Of a stretch of 60,186 nt of DNA, positions 27,283 through 35,009 are shown one piece after another. Location: assembly GCA_900470805.1 (NCBI GenBank), contig UCCA01000053.1, positions 1-60,186 on the forward strand, in the 5' to 3' direction. How positions within the stretch are numbered: position 1 is the first letter of the stretch; every line of letters begins with the position of its first letter. A model generated the notes under the pieces. The model searched no databases, was not told the origin of the DNA, and saw only the letters and a list, made by a program, of their open reading frames with translations. Source of the DNA: Hyphomicrobiales bacterium (GTDB lineage: Bacteria; Pseudomonadota; Alphaproteobacteria; Rhizobiales; Rhizobiaceae). The translations under genes and the position numbers were made by a program.

Positions 27283-28365
27283 TCAGATGGCGCGACCGGT
27301 ATCCGGGTCGAAGAGGGACATGCGATCACGGGCGATGCGGAGCGACTGCGTCTGCCCCTCTGCCGCGGCGAGTTCCGGCGGCAGCATGGCGGAACAGGAG
27401 ACGCCTTCCAGCGCGAAATGGACGAGCGTCGTTGGGCCGAGCAGTTCGGCCATGTCGACAAGTACGGAGATTTCAGTTGTACCGTCGGCGAGAAAATGTT
27501 CCGGGCGCAGGCCGATTTCGACACTTCGGCCGGCGAAGGCCTTCAATGCCTCGACCTTGTCGGCGGGAGCAGCCACCGTGGCGCCGGCAAACGTCAACGT
27601 CGGCGTTTCGCCGTCCATAACCACCTCGGCCAGTAGGAAATTCATCGTCGGGCTGCCGATGAAGCCCGCGACGAAGCGGGTCGCCGGGCGCATGTAAAGT
27701 TCTTGCGGCGTACCCTGCTGCTCGATCAGGCCCTTGTTCAGCACCACCACGCGATCGGCAAGAGTCATCGCCTCGACCTGGTCGTGAGTCACATAGACAG
27801 TGGTCGCCTTCAGCCGCTTGTGCAGCCGGCGGATTTCCGCGCGCATGTGCCCCCGCAGCTTCGCGTCGAGGTTGGAGAGCGGTTCATCGAATAGGAAGAC
27901 CGCGGGATCGCGCACCATCGCGCGGCCCATGGCGACACGCTGGCGCTGACCGCCCGAAAGCTGCTTTGGGCGGCGCTCCAGCAGGGCGGAGATGTCCAGC
28001 ACCTTGGCTGCTTCCTCGACACGGCGGCGGATTTCGGCCTTCTCCATGCCCGAAAGCTTCAGGCCGAAGCTCATGTTCTGCGCAACCGTCATATGCGGAT
28101 AAAGCGCATAGTTCTGAAAGACCATGGCGATGTTGCGATCGCGCGGCTCCAGCTCATCGACCCGCCGATCGCCGATCCAGATCTCGCCGTCCGTCAGCTC
28201 CTCGAGGCCCGCCAGCATTCGAAGCGTCGTCGACTTGCCGCAGCCCGATGGGCCGACAAGGACGACAAATTCACCGCTGCGAATGTCCAGGTTCAGGTTC
28301 TCGATCGTATTCGCCGAGGCGTTTTCGTAAGTCTTCCCCACATTCTTGAGGGACACATCTGCCAT
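27283..28365 (-). CDS. sugar-type ABC importer, ATPase (UgpC/MsmK family)
   Basis: ATPase of 360 residues from MADVSLKNVGKTYENASANT. The longer reading upstream runs through the promoter region and was rejected. Walker A GPSGCGKST, signature LSGGQRQR, Walker B FLFDEPLSNLDAKL, switch VTHDQVEAM and a C-terminal regulatory domain (IGLRPEHFL) are intact. It is the first gene of the leftward operon ATPase - binding protein - two permeases - hydrolase - GntR - dehydrogenase. Confidence 0.9.
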   Translation of the reverse strand: MADVSLKNVGKTYENASANTIENLNLDIRSGEFVVLVGPSGCGKSTTLRMLAGLEELTDGEIWIGDRRVDELEPRDRNIAMVFQNYALYPHMTVAQNMSFGLKLSGMEKAEIRRRVEEAAKVLDISALLERRPKQLSGGQRQRVAMGRAMVRDPAVFLFDEPLSNLDAKLRGHMRAEIRRLHKRLKATTVYVTHDQVEAMTLADRVVVLNKGLIEQQGTPQELYMRPATRFVAGFIGSPTMNFLLAEVVMDGETPTLTFAGATVAAPADKVEALKAFAGRSVEIGLRPEHFLADGTTEISVLVDMAELLGPTTLVHFALEGVSCSAMLPPELAAAEGQTQSLRIARDRMSLFDPDTGRAI

Positions 28366-28666
28366 GAGGATATTCCAGCCGTCTGTTTCAGAGGTCATCC
28401 ATGCCCGAGGGCTATAATGCGACATTATGCCTTTTCGGTATTCTAGCAATAGATATTCGTATACATTAAATGACTTTCGCAAAATAATCGCGAAGTTGCT
28501 AATGAAATGGGCTTCGTGCACCGATAATTTGCATATTGTGCAAAATAGTTCATCATCATGCCGTTAAGTGGGAAAAATTTCCAACAACGTCGTTAAAACC
28601 CTATGGACAGGACGATAAATCAGCGTATGCAAGAAGGCGAAATATGTATTCAAACAGGAGATGCAG
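28366..28666. promoter_or_regulatory. divergent promoter region with three palindromes
   Basis: This AT-rich gap separates the sugar-importer operon from the SDR operon. It holds ATAATG-CGA-CATTAT (28414-28428, perfect), a near-palindrome around GTATAC (ATTCGTATACATT, about 28455-28467) and TTTGCA-TATTG-TGCAAA (28528-28544, perfect). Any of them could be the operator of the GntR regulator encoded at 22501. GTATAC-centred sites are common for FCD-type GntR proteins. No -24/-12 motif was found here. Confidence 0.45.
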
Positions 28667-29455
28667 GTGGAACTCAATCTTGCCGGAAAGACGGCGCTCA
28701 TCACCGGAGCCTCGCAGGGCATCGGCCATGCCATCGCGAAGGTGCTGGCTGCTGAAGGATGTCACCTTCACCTCGCCGCCCGCAACGGCGCGGCGATGGA
28801 GGAACTGAAGAAGGAACTGGCGCAGTATCCGGTCAATGTCACCGTACACGAAGCCGATCTTGGCACGACCGAGGCCATGGTTGCGCTCGACAAGGCCTGC
28901 GGCGACTACGATATCCTCATGAACAACGCCGGCGATATCCCTGCCGGTTCGATCGAGGATGTCACCGACGAGTCGATCCGTCGCGGCTTCGATCTCAAGG
29001 TCTTCGGCTACATCACGCTGGCGCGCGAATTCTGGAAACGCCGTAAGGGCCAAGGTGAGGGCAAAGGTGGCGTCATCATCAACGTCATCGGCAACTCCGG
29101 CGAGAACTGGGATGCCGCCTATTTCGCCGGCTCCACCGGCAATGCCGCGTTGATGAGCTTCACCAAGGCGCTCGGCGGCCGCAGCATGGATGAAGGCATC
29201 CGCGTCGTCGGCGTCAACCCCGGCCCGGTCGATACCCCGCGCATGTTCAAGATCATGAAGCGCAAGGCCATTGACATGCTGGGCGACGAGAGCCGCTGGG
29301 AAGAGCTCTACGACAAATATCCGGGCAAGCGTCCGGCAACCGCCGAGGAAGTCGCCGATCTCTGCGTCTTCCTGGCATCGCCCAAGGCCGCCTACATCAG
29401 CGGTACGGTCGTCACCATCGACGGCGGCATCGCCGCGCGCGGTTCGGTGATCTGA
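28667..29455 (+). CDS. SDR-family protein lacking the YxxxK catalytic motif
   Basis: Rossmann-fold short-chain dehydrogenase/reductase-like protein, 262 residues. The cofactor motif TGASQGIGHA, the NNAG motif and the C-terminal SGTVVTIDGGIAARG are normal. Where the family has Tyr-x-x-x-Lys, this protein has GSTGN in AYFAGSTGNAALMSFTKAL, so both the tyrosine and the lysine are missing. NVIGNSGENW replaces the usual strand-5 serine region. The GTG at 28667 is six bases from AGGAG, whereas the ATG at 28661 touches it. It is the first gene of the rightward catabolic operon. It may use different chemistry or may bind NAD(P) without classical catalysis. Confidence 0.85.
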   Translation: MELNLAGKTALITGASQGIGHAIAKVLAAEGCHLHLAARNGAAMEELKKELAQYPVNVTVHEADLGTTEAMVALDKACGDYDILMNNAGDIPAGSIEDVTDESIRRGFDLKVFGYITLAREFWKRRKGQGEGKGGVIINVIGNSGENWDAAYFAGSTGNAALMSFTKALGGRSMDEGIRVVGVNPGPVDTPRMFKIMKRKAIDMLGDESRWEELYDKYPGKRPATAEEVADLCVFLASPKAAYISGTVVTIDGGIAARGSVI

Positions 29456-29458
29456 TCC

Positions 29459-30595
29459 ATGGCCGACGCTCGCACCCGCAACCGTTATTTCGACGATCTG
29501 TTCTCCACGCCTGATCTGGCGTGGATGGGTCAGAACACCAACCACGTGCCCGCTCATCCGGCGGTCGCGGAAGCCATGATCCGTTCGGTCGAGGCCGGAG
29601 AGTTCAACGCCTATGCCCCTCCGATGGGCTTCGAGGCGCTGCGCAGCGCGATCGTTGCCGACCTCGGTGTCGCTGGAACGTCTGCCGAAGCGCTCGTCAC
29701 CGAAGGTGGCGTCAATGCGCTCGCCATGATCTGCAAGGCGCGCGCGAAGCCGGGCACCACGCTCGTCACCACCGATCCGACGTGGAAGTGGCCGTGCATG
29801 TTCGCCGAACAGGCGGGCGCCGAAGTGGTTCAGATCCCGATCTATGATGCCTCGGTCAACTACAAGCTGACGCCGCAGGCGCTGCGCGCCAACGTCGATG
29901 AGCGTTGCGGGATCATCTACATCGTCGATCCGAACAATCCGTTGGGCATCCGCTATGACCGCGCGGAGATCGAAGCCTTTGCCGAGATCGCCCGCTCGGT
30001 CGGCGCGCTCCTGATCCATGATTGTACCTATCGCGATTTCGCGGACGGCCACACGCCGGTTCTGCAGGTCGCGCCCGAGGGCACGGTGGTTTCGCTGTCG
30101 TTCTCCAAGTGGCTTGGTCTTGCTGGCATGCGCATCGGCGCGCTCGTTGCCGAGCCGACGCTGGTTGACGAGTTCTCGGCAGCCTCCACCTCGGTGCTTG
30201 GCGCATCGGTCGTGGCCCAGCGTGCCGCAATGGCCGGCCTGTCGGTCAAGCCGGAATGGATGAAAGACGTGCGCCGCATCGATAGCGCCAACAAAGCGAT
30301 GATCATCGAGGCCGCGAAGGCTACCGGCCTTTCGGTTCCGATCCCGGTGTCACACGGCAACTTCCTGGTCCTCGAGACCATCTCCACCGGCGTTTCGCCC
30401 GAGGCCATTGTCGAGGCGGCCCGCCGCGAAGGCGTGATGATCCGCCAGGGACGCTACCACACGGCCGCCTTCGGCGATCGCTTCATCAAGGTCTCGACCT
30501 CGGTACCATCGGCCTGGGCCGAGCGTTTCTGCGAAGGTCTGCCGCGCTACATCGAGACGGCGCGCACGCTCAACGACGTACCGGCCCTCTTCTAG
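29459..30595 (+). CDS. class I/II PLP-dependent aminotransferase
   Basis: 378-residue fold-type I aminotransferase. The PLP lysine is K217 in SLSFSKWLGLAGMRIG, the pyridine-nitrogen aspartate is D188 (LIHDCTYRDF) and YIVDPNNPLG is the substrate/PLP asparagine motif. The EGGVNALAMICKA segment binds the cofactor phosphate. It starts three bases after the SDR stop. It would move an amino group between a pathway intermediate and a keto acid. The substrate is unknown. Confidence 0.88.
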   Translation: MADARTRNRYFDDLFSTPDLAWMGQNTNHVPAHPAVAEAMIRSVEAGEFNAYAPPMGFEALRSAIVADLGVAGTSAEALVTEGGVNALAMICKARAKPGTTLVTTDPTWKWPCMFAEQAGAEVVQIPIYDASVNYKLTPQALRANVDERCGIIYIVDPNNPLGIRYDRAEIEAFAEIARSVGALLIHDCTYRDFADGHTPVLQVAPEGTVVSLSFSKWLGLAGMRIGALVAEPTLVDEFSAASTSVLGASVVAQRAAMAGLSVKPEWMKDVRRIDSANKAMIIEAAKATGLSVPIPVSHGNFLVLETISTGVSPEAIVEAARREGVMIRQGRYHTAAFGDRFIKVSTSVPSAWAERFCEGLPRYIETARTLNDVPALF

Positions 30596-30638
30596 GGCCG
30601 GCATACCCATCGACGACACGAGGCAAAGAGGCTTTCAC

Positions 30639-31517
30639 ATGTACGCGACCGCCAAGGATGGAACGAAGCTTTACTACGAGACGGCAGGAGAGAGCGGTAC
30701 GCCCATCCTGTTCATCCACGAGTTCGGCGGCAACTATGACGCCTGGGAACCGCAGATGAGCTTCTTTGTCCGTCGTCACCGCTGCATCACCTACGCGGCC
30801 CGCGGCTATGCGCCGTCGGATATCCCGGCTGATATGGAAATGTACTCACAGGCAAACGCCGCTGATGATGCGGTCGCGGTCCTCGATGCGCTCGGCATCG
30901 AGAGGGCGCATATCGTCGGCCTTTCCATGGGTGGCTTCGCCACCCTGCATTTCGGCCTGCGCACGCCGGAACGGGCCCTGTCGCTGACGGTTGCTGGCGC
31001 CGGTTACGGCACCGAGCGGGAAACGGCTGATTATTTCCGTAGTACCTCGCTGAAGGTCGCGGACAATTTCGAGAAGGATCCTGCCGGATTCTCGAAGATC
31101 TATTCGCTGGGCGCCAGCCGGGTGCAGTTCCAGAACAAGGATCCGCGCGGTTGGGCAGCCTTTGCGGAGCGCCTGTCGCATCATTCGGCCGTCGGCGCCG
31201 CCAACACCATGCGTGGCGTCCAGTGCCGTCGCCCGTCCTTCTGGGATCTTGAAGGGCAGTTGAAGACGATGATGGTGCCGACCCTCGTCATGACCGGCGA
31301 CGAGGACGATCACTGCCTGCAGCCGTCGATCTACCTGAAGAAAATGCTGCCGGCCGCTGGTCTCGCCATCTTTCCGAAGACGGGTCATACGCTGAACCTC
31401 GAAGAGCCGACGCTGTTCAACTCCCTCGTGTCCGATTTCATCGCTCAGGTGGAGCAGGGCGCCTGGAAGATACGCGATCCCCGCGCCGATCCCGGTCAGG
31501 TGATGCGGACGGAGTAA
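30639..31517 (+). CDS. alpha/beta hydrolase
   Basis: Serine hydrolase, 292 residues, no signal peptide. Nucleophile S96 in VGLSMGG, oxyanion region FIHEFGGNYDAWEP, acidic residue around MTGDEDDHC and histidine in PKTGHTLNLEEP. The family includes esterases, lactonases and C-C or C-N hydrolases such as RutD. GAGG stands before the ATG. It lies between the aminotransferase and the M20 amidohydrolase and may cleave an enol-lactone, ester or amino-acrylate-like intermediate. Confidence 0.87.
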   Translation: MYATAKDGTKLYYETAGESGTPILFIHEFGGNYDAWEPQMSFFVRRHRCITYAARGYAPSDIPADMEMYSQANAADDAVAVLDALGIERAHIVGLSMGGFATLHFGLRTPERALSLTVAGAGYGTERETADYFRSTSLKVADNFEKDPAGFSKIYSLGASRVQFQNKDPRGWAAFAERLSHHSAVGAANTMRGVQCRRPSFWDLEGQLKTMMVPTLVMTGDEDDHCLQPSIYLKKMLPAAGLAIFPKTGHTLNLEEPTLFNSLVSDFIAQVEQGAWKIRDPRADPGQVMRTE

Positions 31518-31522
31518 AAGAC

Positions 31523-32776
31523 ATGGCGCGGCCCGCAATCTCTCCCGATCGCCTCTGGACCCGCCTGATGGCGTTAGGCGAGGATGGCGCGCTGCCCGGC
31601 GGCGGCGTCAACCGCCAGGCGCTGTCGAGCGACGAGATCGTGGCCTGGCGGCGGATCATCGCATGGGGCAAGGAGGCCGGCCTCGAAGCGTCCACCGATC
31701 CGGCGGGCAATCTGTTTCTCACGCTCAAGGGTTTACGTCCCCAACTGGCGCCTGTCGTCGCTGGAAGTCACATCGACAGCCAGCCAACAGGCGGTCTTTT
31801 TGATGGGGCTTTTGGCGTGCTGGCTGCCCTGGAGGCCTTGACCGCGATATCGGAAGCAGGCCTGACGCCTGAGCGTTCGATCACCGTCGTCGGCTGGATG
31901 AACGAAGAGGGAAGCCGTTTCGCACCCGGCATGATGGGCTCCGAGCTCTTCGCCGGCTTGCGCACGATGGAAGAAGTGACGGCGGTGCGCGACGCCGATG
32001 GCGTCAGCGTCGGCGATGCCCTTGGCGAACTGCATGCCGCATTCCCCGAGCTGCCGCATCACGCGCTCGGCTTCCCCGTTCACGCCTACATCGAACCGCA
32101 TATCGAGCAGGCGGATGTGCTCGAAACCGAAGGTGCCGTGATCGGCGTCGTCTCGGGCATCCAGGGCAAGAAGACCTACGACATCACGATCACAGGCCGC
32201 GAAGCGCATGCAGGGACGGAGCCGATGGGTCGCCGGCAGGACGCGGTGCAGGCGTTCGCGCGCATGGCGACGTTGATGCACGACGCGATGGGCGGCGAGG
32301 AATTGATCAAGTTCACTATCGGCCGTGTCGTCGTCGAGCCCAATGCGCCGTCTGTCGTCCCGGCCAAGGTTACTTTCCGCATCGACTTGCGCCATCCCGA
32401 AAACGTCGTGCTGGAAACCTGTGGCGCCCGCCTTGAGGAAATAGCGCTTGCGGAGGCCGGTGCATGCCAAGTTGAAATCCGCCGCCTCGTCGATGCGCCC
32501 TCCAATGGCTTCGATGAAGAGCTCAAGCACGCGATCCAGGTGTCGGCGGACCGGCACGGATTGTCGTACCTTGAGGTTCTTTCGGCTGCCGGCCACGATG
32601 CCCGGCAGATGGCGCCGCTGACGCGGTCCGCGATGATCTTCATTCCCTGCCGGGGCGGCATCAGCCACCACCCGGACGAATGGTCCGAACCGGATCATGT
32701 CGCCGCCGGCGCGGCCGTTCTTCTCGACCTGCTTCTGGAGGAAGCAGGTGTTTCGTTAAACCAAGGAGATGCATGA
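31523..32776 (+). CDS. M20-family N-carbamoyl-L-amino acid hydrolase / ureidohydrolase
   Basis: Zinc-dependent amidohydrolase of the HyuC/AllC branch, 417 residues. Metal-site segments are present in order: GSHIDSQPTGGLFDG, WMNEEGSRFAPGMMGSE, HIEQADVLE and, near the C-terminus, SAAGHDARQMAPL and ISHHPDEWS. The dimerisation segment GREAHAGTEPMGRRQDAV is also typical. Family members hydrolyse N-carbamoyl amino acids, allantoate, ureidoglycolate or beta-ureidopropionate and release ammonia and CO2. GGAG precedes the ATG. This argues that the pathway passes through a ureido or carbamoyl intermediate. Confidence 0.88.
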   Translation: MARPAISPDRLWTRLMALGEDGALPGGGVNRQALSSDEIVAWRRIIAWGKEAGLEASTDPAGNLFLTLKGLRPQLAPVVAGSHIDSQPTGGLFDGAFGVLAALEALTAISEAGLTPERSITVVGWMNEEGSRFAPGMMGSELFAGLRTMEEVTAVRDADGVSVGDALGELHAAFPELPHHALGFPVHAYIEPHIEQADVLETEGAVIGVVSGIQGKKTYDITITGREAHAGTEPMGRRQDAVQAFARMATLMHDAMGGEELIKFTIGRVVVEPNAPSVVPAKVTFRIDLRHPENVVLETCGARLEEIALAEAGACQVEIRRLVDAPSNGFDEELKHAIQVSADRHGLSYLEVLSAAGHDARQMAPLTRSAMIFIPCRGGISHHPDEWSEPDHVAAGAAVLLDLLLEEAGVSLNQGDA

Positions 32777-33705
32777 TGAGCACAGCCAATGACATGGCCG
32801 AAATGCCAGTCCAACTGCCGCGCGAGCCCGCCAACGCGGCCGAGGCGCGCAGCCGCTACTTCAATTCCGGCAATGCCTTCAACATAAAACTTCCCGCCGT
32901 GCCGGGGCACATCTTCATGGACGAGCCGGCGCAGGCGATGAAGATGGAAACGACCGGTTTCATCAATTGCGACCAGTCCGAGCAGATGGAATGCGGCTTT
33001 CCCGCAACCACGCCGCTGATGCTGGCGCGCTATGCCGTGGTCAAGGCCGGCGAAACGCTGAATACGGCGCTCGTCAACACGGCGTCGATCTGGTACGTCA
33101 TCAAGGGCAGCTCCAGCCTGGCCGTCGGTGACGAGAAGGCGACGCTCGGCAAGGGCGATGTCTTCCTTCTGCCGGGTGGCATCGCGTCGGCGATCACCGC
33201 CAAGGACGATTGCGTCTTCTGGGCTGTCGGCAACGACCCGCAGCTGAAGTTCGACACCTCCGCGCCGGTCACCGGTAAGGAAGCCGCGGTGCAGTTCGTG
33301 CACTATCCGGCCGATGAAATTACCCATCAGCTCGATGTGGTCTACAGCTCGAACGCCAATGCCTCGACATCAGGTCACGCGCTGATCTTCTCGGCCGAAA
33401 AGACCGAAGCCGCCCGCAACATCACGCCGACCATGACGCTTTCGCTTAACACGCTGAAGCCGAAGAGCGCGCAGCCGCCGCACAAGCACAATTCGGCCGC
33501 CATCACGCTGGTCGTCGCCGGCGATCCCGCTTACTCCATGGTCGCCGAGCAGAAATGCGACTGGTCCCCCTGGGCAACGCTGGTGACACCCGCCGCCGCC
33601 AAGCACAGCCACCACAATGACGGCAACACCCGCGCCGAATTTCTGATCGTGCAGGATGGCGGGCTCTACTATCATGCCCGCACCATGGGATTCGAGTTCT
33701 ACTGA
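32776..33705 (+). CDS. bicupin protein, possible dioxygenase or isomerase
   Basis: 309-residue protein with two cupin barrels, about residues 75-135 (WYVIKGSSSLAVGDEKATLGKGDVFLLPGG) and 215-300. The second barrel keeps the metal ligands in QPPHKHNSAAITLVV and AKHSHHNDG and ends in FLIVQDGGLYYHARTMGFEFY, reminiscent of gentisate/hydroxynaphthoate dioxygenase-like bicupins. The first barrel lacks an obvious HxH. AAGGAG lies seven bases from the ATG at 32776 (four from the ATG at 32773). It overlaps the M20 stop by one base and the next gene by one base. A ring-cleaving or isomerising role is possible. Confidence 0.8.
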   Translation: MSTANDMAEMPVQLPREPANAAEARSRYFNSGNAFNIKLPAVPGHIFMDEPAQAMKMETTGFINCDQSEQMECGFPATTPLMLARYAVVKAGETLNTALVNTASIWYVIKGSSSLAVGDEKATLGKGDVFLLPGGIASAITAKDDCVFWAVGNDPQLKFDTSAPVTGKEAAVQFVHYPADEITHQLDVVYSSNANASTSGHALIFSAEKTEAARNITPTMTLSLNTLKPKSAQPPHKHNSAAITLVVAGDPAYSMVAEQKCDWSPWATLVTPAAAKHSHHNDGNTRAEFLIVQDGGLYYHARTMGFEFY

Positions 33706-34643
33706 TGCGGCTGATTATCGACACGGATACCGCAGGGGATGATACCTATTCCCTGCTGCTGGCCATGAAGACGCCGGGGTCGACGCTGGAGGCGGTAACC
33801 GTCTGCGTCGGCAACGTGCCTTTCGACCAGCAGGTGGAAAACGCGCTGGCGACCATCGAGGCCGCCGGTTTCTCTGGCAAGGTTCCGGTTTACTGTGGCG
33901 CGAGGCGACCGATGGTCAAGCCGTGGGAAGCCTCCACCATGCACGGCAACGACGGGATGAGCGGCGCCAATCTGCCGATCGCCCGCCAGCGGCCCGAGAC
34001 GATGCATGCCATCGATGCGATCATCGAAAAGGTGATGGCCGAGCCAGGCGAGATCGACATCCTTGCCCAGGCGCCGCTGACCAACATCGCCCTGGCGGTG
34101 ATGAAGGAGCCGCGCATCGCCAAGGCGGTTCGCCATCTCTGGATCATGGGCGGCACCGACAATTCGGTCGGCAACATCACCCCTTGCGCCGAGTATAACT
34201 TCTTCATCGATCCGGAAGCGGCGAAGATCGTCTTCGAGGCGGGCTTCAACATTACGCTCTCGACCTGGACGCTCACCATGCGCTCCAGCCTGTTCGAGGC
34301 GGATCAACTCGACGAAATCTTCGCGATGAAAACGCCGCTTTCGGAGTTCTACCGCAAAGTTTCCGCCACGCCCCGCCAGACGGCGGAGGCGCGCTATGGT
34401 CGTCCGATCAGCACGCATCCGGACTCCCTGACTTGCGCCATGGCGCTCAATTCCAATCTGATCGAGATCGCGCGCGACGCGGTTGTCCGGATCGAGACCG
34501 CCGGTGAAATCACTCGGGGATTTTCGGCCGTTCATCCACCGGTTCTCGGCAACCGTTGGCCGGAATTCAAGGTCAACGCCCGCGTTGTCGAGAAAGCGTC
34601 GAACCATGGTTTCTTCGAGATGATGAAGCGGGCGCTCTCGTAG
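33705..34643 (+). CDS. nucleoside hydrolase (IUNH family)
   Basis: Calcium-dependent N-ribohydrolase family, 312 residues. The N-terminal metal cluster DTDTAGDD (D6, D8, D12, D13) is intact. The middle has ILAQAPLTNIALA and MGGTDNSVGNITPCAEYNFFIDPEAA, the usual motif before the metal aspartate, and HPDSLTCAMAL follows later. It would cleave the N-glycosidic bond of a nucleoside or nucleoside-like compound to base and sugar. It is the last gene of the first rightward operon and is followed by a strong terminator. It is the clearest hint that an N-glycoside enters the pathway. Confidence 0.9.
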   Translation: MRLIIDTDTAGDDTYSLLLAMKTPGSTLEAVTVCVGNVPFDQQVENALATIEAAGFSGKVPVYCGARRPMVKPWEASTMHGNDGMSGANLPIARQRPETMHAIDAIIEKVMAEPGEIDILAQAPLTNIALAVMKEPRIAKAVRHLWIMGGTDNSVGNITPCAEYNFFIDPEAAKIVFEAGFNITLSTWTLTMRSSLFEADQLDEIFAMKTPLSEFYRKVSATPRQTAEARYGRPISTHPDSLTCAMALNSNLIEIARDAVVRIETAGEITRGFSAVHPPVLGNRWPEFKVNARVVEKASNHGFFEMMKRALS

Positions 34644-34671
34644 GTCCAGGATTGCTCCATTATCAATTTTC

Positions 34672-34706
34672 AAAGACCGGGGACGACGTCGTTCCCGGTC
34701 TTTTCT
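34672..34706 (+). terminator. rho-independent terminator after the nucleoside hydrolase gene
   Basis: AAAGACCGGG and CCCGGTCTTT are the outer arms of a long hairpin whose inner part GACGACGTCGTT is self-complementary. A TTTTCTGTT tail follows. It separates the SDR-to-nucleoside-hydrolase operon from the sigma54-driven operon at 35010. Confidence 0.8.
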
Positions 34707-34946
34707 GTTCATGCGCTCCGCCGAAGCCGCTGTTTGCGGATATTTCGAACTAGATTCCTTGTGGCTAAAAAATACCCACGCAGTGCGCAACAAATAGCAT
34801 TTTCGGGACACGGTTATTGGTTTTTGGTATGCAGAAAATGGTGTTGATGTATAACTCATACGTCGCGCCAACGTTTTTTGGCTCGGAAGACTGCGTTTTA
34901 AGCGACAAATGCACCTTTTTGAGTGGAAAAATATAGGCTCCGGAAT

Positions 34947-34963
34947 CTGGCATGGGGCTTGCT
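34947..34963 (+). promoter_or_regulatory. sigma54 (-24/-12) promoter for importer B and the monooxygenase operon
   Basis: CTGGCATGGGGCTTGCT matches the RpoN consensus YTGGCACGRNNNTTGCW with a single C-to-T change, exact GG-N10-GC spacing and TTGCT at -12. It lies 47 bases upstream of the ATPase start at 35010. The 340-base region between the terminator and the gene otherwise holds AT-rich sequence without a recognisable gene. A CTAAAAAAT 9-mer at 34765-34773 recurs on the minus strand upstream of the other sigma54 promoter (20001-20009). I found no full NtrC site. Confidence 0.7.
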
Positions 34964-35009
34964 TGTATATCTTTGAAGAATGTTTGCATACGTGACAGGA
35001 GTCGTGCTC

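Noticed and set aside
28601..30052. Open frame of 483 codons on the minus strand
   Set aside because: Antisense to the SDR and aminotransferase genes; composition rich in Arg, Asp, Gly and His without motifs.
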